A stretch of DNA of 29,267 nt from Gnetum montanum (Eukaryota; Streptophyta; Gnetopsida; Gnetales; Gnetaceae), in contig MNCI01002930.1 of assembly GCA_015680685.1 (NCBI GenBank), forward strand, positions 9,276 through 38,542, given 5' to 3'. Below the pieces are notes generated by a model, which saw only the letters and a program-made list of their open reading frames with translations, did no database searches and was not told where the DNA came from. This document shows, one piece after another, positions 21,558 to 29,267 of this stretch (within the stretch, counting starts at the first letter, position 1; each line of letters opens with the position of its first letter). Made by a program: the position numbers and the translations under genes.

Positions 21558-21989
21558 CTGTAGTCACAATACATCCATGGATTAGTAGATATAATGTGTA
21601 GCTCTAAATATTTGGATATCTTTTCTCATTATTTAGTTACACTATGGCTAAGGCTAGACCATGGTAGATTGATTATTTGATTAATTATTTATTATAAATG
21701 TCACTGAAGCTCGTTGGAAAGGTTTAACTCTTGTAATTTGATGTTTAACAGTTGATTTCTTAGTTAAAACTTCATGCGAGTTTTAAAAAAAATGGTGAAA
21801 AATTAAAAAATAAATAGCACATTTGTGGCCCCCATGATGAAGAGCTTACCTTCAATTGCTACAGGGTTGAAGAATGAATTGATTTGGATAAACAATTAGG
21901 AAGTTATGGGCTATGGAAGGTTCTAGGCTTTGAAAATTTGAAAAACTTGGTTAGCGTTTATGAGAAAATGTAAAAATTTTCAAGTGTGG

Positions 21990-22090
21990 TCATGCATATA
22001 TATACTATTTTTTAGCCACATCGATGGGGCCTTGTATACGTTGCTTGTATATGGGTTTGCTTCATCGATAAGGCCCCATATACGAAGCCC
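21990..22090 (-). promoter_or_regulatory. Promoter-like patch upstream of the third ORF
   Basis: On the minus strand, copies of ATCGATGAAG, GGGCCTTATCGAT-like and GGCCCCATCGATGTGG text precede a TATATATATG stretch at about 21998-22008. The same motif types lie upstream of the TATA box in the 3' LTR. The rest of the patch is not LTR-like. Confidence 0.35.
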
Positions 22091-22358
22091 ATAATGAAAA
22101 AATTTCAAATTTGAATATCTTGAAAAATATGAGGAAATTTTTAATGAATTTGGGGTCCATGGAATCCTATAAAAGCTAAGAATATGATAAAATCATTGAA
22201 GAGGATCTTTGAATGCTTAAAATTAAAAAATTCAACAAAGAACATGTTTAATGAACAAAATATATAAAGGAGCACATGGTATGATGCAGAAGATGGATGT
22301 ATGAAGGATTCTAATTGCAAGAATGTCTAAGGATAAGGTACTTAATGAACCCAACCAA

Positions 22359-22359
22359 N
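22359..22359. other. Single-N ambiguity or contig join
   Basis: An isolated N in the spacer. No repeat or overlap around it shows whether sequence is missing. Confidence 0.6.
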
Positions 22360-23399
22360 AAAGTCCCTTATGGAGTTTGTGTTTAAAATGACCTTAGAAG
22401 ATTTATGCTTGGTCTAGACCAAAACCAACCTCTTTTAATCACTTTGCATCACCACTCTAAGATTGATTTATCCCCTCGAGACACAAGAGTGCACCCACAG
22501 AGCAACCACCATTCCATAAAGAGAAGAAAAGAGAAGTAGGAAGTGAGAGAAGGCCTTAGTTAGAGGGAACCTTTAGGCATGGGTAACATGTCTTTCTAGT
22601 TCCATAACCACTACTTGTATCTTGTTTATTTGTCTAAGGTGTGCTTTGAATTTCCATTATGTTTTTTTATTGTTGTTCATTTTTTTTTTGGATAGGAACC
22701 ACACCATGCAAAGAAATTATTTGACTTCTTGTTATTGATGATATGGAACGGTAAGAAGTCTATGAAAAATAATCAAGCACCCAAGTAGAAGAGTACATAG
22801 AGTATTGAGTCCCCATGAAGTGTCACCTTGTACAAACCTTTGAATCCTTCCCAATTTCAAAAACTACCAAGGTCACCAATTTATTAAAGGTTTATTTAAT
22901 GAAAGGGACCTCAACTTTCGAAACAAGAAAAATCATAGAGTTTTTGGACGAGTGGATGTCGTGGACTCATTGCTTGTTCCATGAAAAAAAGACCATGATT
23001 AAGCCATCGGTACAAAAATTCAAAAATAGAAACTAGATATTAGCAAACAAAACATAAAACACAAACCACCATTAGTAACAACTATAGCACCACTGTGTCT
23101 TGTTGGCACAAAGCACATTTATTAGCAAAAATTTGAAAATCACACTCAAATGAAACAAGGTAAAATATATAAGAAAGTGTAAAATATTTAAGAAAGATTC
23201 AAACATACTAACGACGGTGGAAAATAAAAAATGGTGTAAAATAGGAAGAAGTTTTAAAATAAAAAAGGTGTAAAATAAATAACTTGAAAAATCAAAAATG
23301 TGGAAAAAAATAGAAAAATTGAGGAGCCATATGGATGATTAGCACGGATGGCCATCTCCCCAACAACTGAGTTGGAAGGAGGAGATTTGAAAAATTGAG

Positions 23400-24660
23400 T
23401 GTGGTTGTCCATTTGTTAAGGTATTTTTTGTACTGGCTTGCTTTGGCTTATGGAAAGACTTTACTTATTGGATGTTAACCATTGGATTCTTAGGTTTGTA
23501 TATGGTCATGACCCTAGAAGGAAAGGTTTCGTCAATTATATAAGATCCCTTCCACAACATTTGGAATTTTGTTTTTTGGGGTACATGTGTGGTGTTCCAA
23601 TAGAGAACCTTATCTCCCAGTTGAAATTTCACATTCTATATTCTAAGTTCATGTCATTGTTTATTGAATACCTTGTGTAGTTCATTCAAAGATAGGGCCA
23701 CTAATTAGTTTTTTTCTAGCATGTTGAGGTTAATCAGTTTTTCTTTTTGTGCTAAACTTAGGTCAAGGTTTAGTTCACAGGTTGTTGAGAGTGTATAGAG
23801 CTCAGATTGAATCAGGACTGTTGGAAATTTTCTATACACTAACTCCTATAAAGAGTAGCCAATAGGGAGTTTCCATGTTGAGAAGTAGCCCTAGAGGGAA
23901 TTGTTGAGTTTTGTGCTCTAGTCTCTCCTATATTTGCTTATGGTCTTTATTAGAATCTTTGTGATCTCCTTGTTAGTTACCTCTACGTGACTGTTGGCTT
24001 GGGGGTGATAGGGTGTTGTTAATTTATGTTTGACCCCCAAGCATTACCTGAGTTTTTGAAAAGTGGCACTTGTAAAATGAGTTCCATTATCAGAAATTAA
24101 TGCATGTGGCACCCTAAACCCATTTACAACATTTTGTTATACAAATCTAGCAGTAGTGGATGATGTACAGTTGGTGATGGCTACTGCTTCTACCCATTTG
24201 GTGCAGTAGTTGACTACTATGATGATATATGCCTTTCCATTGGACATGGATGTGATGGGACCCATGAAGTTAATTCTCCATATGTCAAAGGGCTCTAGTG
24301 GTTGAATCCGCTATTGAGGATCCTCTATTCATGCAGTCATCCCACCATCTATTCATTGAAGTTAATGTTCACAAGATTGAACAAACTAGTGGGCATCCCT
24401 AAAGATTATAGGCCAATAGTATCTTGCCATTAAGATTTTTATGGTTGTGCATCTCCTAGCATAGTGGCCTCCGCAAGGGCTTTCGTGAGCATCCTAGAGA
24501 ACATGTAGTTGATTTGCATAAGGGACACACCAACAAACTAGGCCATTAGCACACACCTTATAAAGGTATCTGTTGATTTCCATGAAGTACTTTGCTTGTT
24601 GAAGAAATTGTTGTTTCTTCCTAAAGTTTAGATCTTCTGACATCGCCTAAGTGAGAAGGT
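23400..24660 (-). pseudogene. Gypsy integrase, decayed
   Basis: The minus strand reads FMGPITSMSNGKAYIIIVVN, CTKWVEAVA, ALISDNGTHFTSATFQKL, TTPYHPQANSHVEVTNKEI and further C-terminal text. The second Asp (24091-24089) and the Glu (23983-23981) are 35 residues apart, as in DD35E integrases. The first catalytic Asp position reads Asn (codon at 24271-24269), and several stops interrupt the frame. Integrase follows RNase H, the Ty3/gypsy order. Confidence 0.88.
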
Positions 24661-24739
24661 AAGTAAGGATGTCATTGTACCATTTTGATTTAGCGAGCAC
24701 TTGGTCATTTATTGCTCTTGTAAAGAGGAGTTCACCTAA

Positions 24740-25180
24740 AAAGTGATTAGAGAGCAAGCTCTCATCCTCTTTATTATCTCATCTTAATCGAGAAATATGG
24801 TCAACGACCATATTCTCAATCCCTTTTTGATCTACCATCATGAGATTGAATTCCTACAAGAACATGAGCCACCGTATGATATAGGGGCTTATCATTGGCT
24901 TATTCATGAGGAAGCAGATGGCATTGTGATATGTGTGCAAAAACACCTTATAGCCAAGCACATAGTGCCTGAAATTTTCAAGAGCATACACCATTGCCAT
25001 CAGTTCTTTCTCAGTTATGATGTAATTCAACTATGCACCCATAATGCTTTGGCTCGCGTAGTGGATGTAATATGGATGTTACTTATCGTCCAACTACGTA
25101 AGCACAACTCTAAAGCATAATTAGATACATATGTCATTATATGAAATGGTCTAGACTAGTCTGGTGCCCATAGAATTGGA
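24740..25180 (-). pseudogene. Gypsy RNase H, decayed
   Basis: The minus strand shows LNYIITEKELMAMVYALENF, RHYVLGYKVFLHT, IIRWLMFL, EFNLMMVDQKGIENMVVDHI and SRL, the typical gypsy RNase H series (TEKEL, ALEKFR, VADHLSRL-like). At least two stops are present. Confidence 0.9.
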
Positions 25181-25399
25181 GTTTCTATGAGTTTGTCCTT
25201 TAGCTGTTGGAATGCATGCTTGTGCTCCTAGGTCTAGATGAAAGGAGCATCTTTCTTCATAAGCTCAACCAATGGCTTTGCAATCTTAGAGAAATTCTCT
25301 ATGAATTACTAGTAGTAGCTAGTATGTCCAAGGAATGATTAGACATCTTTGACTATCTCTAGTTAGTGTGTGATTCCTTGGATAGCCCTTATCTTTTTA

Positions 25400-26040
25400 G
25401 GGTCTAGCTCAATCCGTTCTTGTGAAATTCAATGCCCCAGTACTATGCTTTCCTAGACCATTAAATAGCTTTTCTGCCAATTAAGCCTAAGGTTTGTTTC
25501 AATGCATCTTTTCAGTACTTTCTCAAGGTGGTCCAAGGCTTACTCAAATGTAGCCCCATAGGTAGAGAAATCATTCATAAAGACTTCTACATTGCTACCA
25601 ATCCACTATTGAAAAATACTAAGGACTAGGTGTTGAAATGTTGCAGGGGCATTGCACAGATCAAATAGCATTTTACAATATGCAAAAGTTCCCCAAGGAC
25701 TTGTGAATGTTATCTTGGCCTGATCTTCTAGCACAATTTGAATTTTGTTATAGCCACTATAACCATCCAAGAAGCTATAATAGCGATGCCCAGAGATAGT
25801 GTTCAACACTTAGTCCACAAATGGCAATGAAAAATGATCTTTAAATGTTGTCATGTTCAACAACCCAAAGTCAATGTAGACCTGCCACTTTTTCTTTGGC
25901 ACAATTATGATTGGGATAACCCACTCACTATCCACAATGGGATAGATGAACCCTACCTTCAGGAGTTGCTCTATTTCCTCCTTAACAATTTGCTTTAATT
26001 TGGGGTTTAGCTGCCTTTGTGGCTACCTTCTTGGCTTCAT
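25400..26040 (-). pseudogene. Gypsy reverse transcriptase, decayed
   Basis: The minus strand shows EEIEQLLKVGFIYPI, IPIIIVPKKK, YYSFLDGYSGYNKIQI, PWGTFAYCKMLF, LCNAPATFQ and LDHLEKVLKRC. The catalytic YxDD block reads FMND (Asn at 25575-25573). Stops occur at several places. The wording of the motifs (FLDGYSGYNQI, LCNAPATFQ) points to the Athila/Tat side of Ty3/gypsy. Confidence 0.93.
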
Positions 26041-26599
26041 GGTCAGGTCGATGTAGATGCAATGCTAGCATATTTGAGGATCAATTCTAGCTAGTTTGGA
26101 ATATGACTAAGCAAAGGTTGTTGGCCATTTATTGACCACCTGCAACAGCTTGTCTTTTTGTTTAGGAGTAAGATTTGCATTGATTGTGACTAACTTTACA
26201 TTATTTAAAAATGCATACTCCATGTCGATTGGTAGAGTTTTTAACTCTAGGGGCTCTTACTTGAAACTATTAGGGATTACCAACTCTCCCCAATAGGTAT
26301 AATCATCTTCATCATTGAAGAGTTGGTGATGAACTTACTCAAGTTCATCTATGCCTTTGACATAAGCACATGTTAGGTTCTCAATTGGTTCCATGCATAA
26401 TGTGCTATTGTTAGAGTCAGTTGTTAGCCACTGGGTGCCCTCCTATTTTGTGGCTACTATGTACAAGCACCTTTGGATATTTTTTTCATGTGCACACTAA
26501 TTGCATGCTTTAATGAATGTACTTTTAATGGACTAGATTTTTTGCATGCAATTGTACCCATTATCGCTATACTTGATGCATGGAACACACTTCTTCTCT

Positions 26600-26960
26600 A
26601 ATCATCCAAATTCATTTTCCTTGGAGATTTTCAAGGAGAGATCCCTGATGCCCATTCGTGCATTAACAGTGCTTAACTAAACCCTTTCCATAATGATGGA
26701 AAAGTTACCATTGTAGTTCTTGACCTTAATCACTAGAAAATTGGTTAGATAGGACCACCCACAAACTATGGTCATGATGTTCTCCACTAGTCCCAAAGGT
26801 ACAACGATTGACTGGTTGACCAATTCCAAATGGATGTTGCTCTTCTTAAGAGGCAATAGGTTCTAGGCTTTGTACATATCATGGGAGATGATATTGACAC
26901 CAAAACCAGAATCAAGAAGAGCCTTGCATGGCTCATGTCCAATGATTTGCAAGTAAATAA
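26600..26960 (-). pseudogene. Gypsy aspartic protease, decayed
   Basis: The minus strand reads HEPCKALLDSGFGVNIIS, NIHLELVNQSIVVPLGLVEN and NFLVIKVKNYNGNFSIIM, matching the Athila-type retropepsin with an ALLDSG active site where many relatives have DLGASVN. One stop follows MYKA. Placed between gag and RT as expected. Confidence 0.8.
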
Positions 26961-28079
26961 TAGGACTTCCTGGGTTAGATCTTTTCGTAAGAAGGTTACT
27001 AGCCTTGATCTAATTGGAAATAGAATGGGTTAACATTATAGCGTGAATCTAAGTTGGTTTTTGGTTTAAAGGGCACTCAAATGTGTTTGATGCAGAGGAT
27101 GAGGGTGTTGGAGATATATTGTGACTAGCCACATTAGGTTGTGAAGGTTTAGGAGGACTATTGGATCAAAAAATTGATCATTTCCTAGAACAATTATTCA
27201 AACCACTCGGCTAGAAGGCCAATTGTAAATGTATAGCCCTTGTAGCATTTTGTTGCTATAGCTATGGGGGAATTTCACCTTGCATGGATGAAGTAGGAGG
27301 TAGCTAGGTTGAGGATAGAGGAATGTATGTAGATGGATGCAAAATGTGGTAAGGATATGGGTGCTCCCCTCAAGTAGATGGTGAATGAGTTTGATGGTAC
27401 CCTGAAGAGTAATAGTCATATTGGAATGATGTGTGGCTTGCAGAGCTTCATGGAGAAATGGGTTGCTAAACATAGTATCTATATGGTTTCTATTGTTTGT
27501 ACGGGTATTACTGTCTTAGAGGTGGCATTTTCCATGATTTTGGTTGGTGTCACTATTGATATTATTCATATGGTTGTGGTGGAGCTCCACTAGGATAGTA
27601 GGCCTATTGTTGCTAGTGAAACTACCTTGAATTGCCTTGAGGATAAGGCAATCATTTGGGTGCTTTCCTCTATGTTAGTTGAGGATTTAATGCATACACC
27701 CTAGAGTTTTGTAAGTGTGACACCACAAGGAAACATCCCTTAGGATGTTCATATTAACAAATGGCACATACAACATCATCATCAGAGTCTGTCTCCACAA
27801 CTTCTTCTACTGCAGCAGCTTTACCCTTACCTCTTTGGTAGACATGTTCAACTTCTTTTTGCCTCCTACGGTCATAATCACTATTTTGTTCTTTAGATGC
27901 TTTAGTAATCTTCATAACAGTTTGGAATTTTTCATCCAAAGAGTCCCATAATTTATCAACCTCAGTCAAAATATTAGAAACAAATTTTTGGATAGGTAAG
28001 GTTTTCTTGTTCATCACTTCGTCGAGTGGTAAGTCCTCCTTGTCATAGAATTGGACCTCCCTTTTCCTTATGGAAGTAA
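26961..28079 (-). pseudogene. Gag remnant with zinc knuckle
   Basis: 27754-28079 keeps an open frame containing KKTLPIQKFVSNILTEVDKL, KWDSLDEKF-like LWDSLDEKFQTVM, then a Lys-rich and an acidic stretch (VVETDSDDD) and CAIC. After a stop comes YEHPKGC, giving a damaged Cys-Cys-His-Cys knuckle, followed by decayed Gln/Pro-rich text towards the protease. Only about 330 nt lie between knuckle and LTR, so most of gag's N-terminal part is missing or this piece comes from another source. No primer binding site is evident next to the LTR. Confidence 0.55.
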
Positions 28080-28639
28080 TGAGTGGCGAGGTACCCCTAC
28101 ACTCAAGCATATGAAACGAGCGTAGCACATGCGATCCGGTCGAACTCTGCAGACTAAGTGCCTACACGTCCCATGGAACACTTAGGGTTAATCATTCATT
28201 GTCTTCCTAGACTTACTTGTAGTTATCACGGTGTATGGTTAAGTAAGTCCAAGGTATATGATTTTTATAGTCTTTTATGTTTTATGTCTCCTATGCTAAC
28301 AAGGTGAAGGGTTGAAGAAACTAACTAACTCTAACTAATGAACTAAGTCTAAACTACCTAGCATCAGCATCCATTCCCACTTACCGTACACACCCTGAAC
28401 CGATGCAATCGTGTTTACCAAATGCTAATCGTTGCTAGGATCACCACACATAACACACGTGGTCGAAGTGGTCGTACTGAGGCACTTAACTAGGAGGAAA
28501 GGGTTGAGAAAGCTAATCTAGCCTAAGTGTGATGAGCAGCTGATTCCTTGATTATCCGTACACATCCTGGTGCATGACTACCACTGGGATTACCAAGTGT
28601 AGATCCTAGATAGGCCACTAGGTTACCAAGTAGTCACAT

Positions 28640-28756
28640 TGAGATGCTCATAATCAAGTCGTACTCATTCCACGTTGCGATGAGCATCCATTCCTTGACT
28701 ATCCGTACACATCCTTAGATGCTTGTGATCAAGTCGTACTCATTCTACGTTACTAA
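28640..28756. repeat. Imperfect tandem units inside the 5' LTR
   Basis: GAGATGCTCATAATCAAGTC and its relative GATGCTTGTGATCAAGTC, each followed by GTACTCATTC and ACGTT, are about 75 bp apart. TCCTTGACTATCCGTACACA lies between, with a further relative near 28550. Confidence 0.8.
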
Positions 28757-29000
28757 GAAAGAAAGCAATAAATAACAATAAATAAAATCCTATTCCATGC
28801 ACTACAAGGTTTATCCAAGAAGTTCATCTTTATTGCCGTACACAACTTGTGTTCAGGTACAATGTTGCTTGAATAAAGATCCGTTCACTTTAGGACTCCT
28901 ACTGTGGGCACATGGAAAATATTCTATCTTTGGAGTGATCAATCTGCCAGAGTTTCCCTACTTCTAGCCTAGGATGAGGAAACAAGGGAGAGTCGCCTCT

Positions 29001-29114
29001 TATTTATAGATATGACAGTGCACCGCGATATCGTGTACACGATATCGTAGGGGACGACGTGATATCACGTACGCGATATCGCATGGGATGCGATATCACG
29101 ACGGCCACGATATC
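29001..29114 (-). promoter_or_regulatory. TATA box with an upstream GATATC palindrome array
   Basis: TATAAATA (minus strand, 29008-29001) is preceded by six GATATC sites starting at 29027, 29041, 29061, 29075, 29092 and 29109. 29026-29047 is a perfect 22-bp palindrome. The array is rich in CpG. Its place just upstream of the TATA box fits a U3 enhancer. Confidence 0.65.
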
Positions 29115-29267
29115 GCGTACCCCCATGACTAAATGAAAACTCATCCTCAAGTTCCTTACAAAATATTGGGAAGGTATGGGATTATTGAGGTGAATGGAAC
29201 TAATGGGATGACATGTGAATGGATCATCATTACAAGACTTGACAAAACTGGTGTTCATGACAACAAG

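Larger units (their letters stand above)
21558..23400. other. Spacer between integrase and third ORF
   Basis: No conserved domain is visible. It contains a promoter-like patch (21990-22090) and an N at 22359. Its length (about 1.8 kb) is compatible with the leader of a separately expressed or spliced third ORF. Confidence 0.45.
28080..29267 (-). mobile_element. 5' LTR of the Athila-like gypsy element, cut by the window end
   Basis: It begins with TG at 28080 and aligns to 1-381 (reverse complement) and to 17536-18600. Inside, related units with TATCCGTACACATCC and ATCAAGTCGTACTCATTC recur near 28550-28590, 28640-28680 and 28690-28755, so this copy is longer than the left LTR. A TATA box lies at 29001-29008. 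Near the window end GGAAGGTATGGGATTATTGA matches 18520-18540. Confidence 0.85.

Noticed and set aside
24797-25120. 107-codon plus-strand open frame
   Set aside because: It is the antisense of the RNase H coding region, whose motifs read clearly on the minus strand.
27378-27951. Plus-strand open frames in the gag area
   Set aside because: They are antisense to the gag remnant and have no recognisable features.
1-29267. tRNA, rRNA, CRISPR or other RNA genes
   Set aside because: I looked for cloverleaf box pairs, rRNA-like runs and regularly spaced repeats. Only the degenerate SINE-like boxes and the LTR palindrome array appeared, and neither fits these classes.

Overview
The window looks like nuclear DNA of a large-genome seed plant, most likely a gymnosperm (conifer-like). 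It is AT-rich and gene-poor. Its one recognisable host gene is stretched over more than 14 kb by long introns, and most of the rest is decayed LTR retrotransposons. The species is inferred, not read. Single N characters at 13101, 13881, 14115 and 22359 look like contig joins in a draft assembly.

Main result (1804-16142, minus strand): a broken copy of a nuclear gene for a plastid-type protein with two GST N-terminal (thioredoxin-fold) domains. I traced 11 exons by conserved peptide motifs, AG/GT splice borders and phase. Lengths of 242, 68, 67, 19, 123, 106, 40, 46, 68, 49 and 90 nt sum to 918 nt, an exact multiple of three, with every junction in phase; exon 7 is the weak one. The copy is disabled. 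Exon 5 has two TGA codons where family members have arginine, exon 8 has a TAG in place of tryptophan, and exon 6 is split by a 637-bp solo LTR of Copia type flanked by the 5-bp duplication GATAC. The 3' splice site of exon 2 lies in a 51-bp tandem duplication.

Exon 5 is also affected by an assembly error. A 233-bp contig between two Ns appears inserted backwards, which creates a false 157-bp inverted repeat and places exon 5 on the plus strand. Introns hold a plus-strand Ty3/gypsy reverse transcriptase relic (4490-5150), a GC-rich gypsy-like scrap (12919-13100), a possible SINE, a GA microsatellite and several 47-66 bp tandem duplications.

Right part (17536-29267, minus strand): one large, heavily decayed Ty3/gypsy element of Athila-like layout. 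Reading right to left it has a 5' LTR (28080 to beyond the window), a short gag remnant with a zinc knuckle, protease, reverse transcriptase, RNase H, DD35E-type integrase, a spacer with promoter-like features, a third ORF ending in a probable coiled coil, and a 3' LTR (17536 to about 18600). The LTRs share a TATA box, but just upstream each carries a different palindrome-rich array; in the 5' LTR this is six GATATC sites in 88 bp. A third LTR fragment of the same family, in the opposite orientation, forms bases 1-381.

No rRNA, tRNA, CRISPR array or intact long protein gene was seen.
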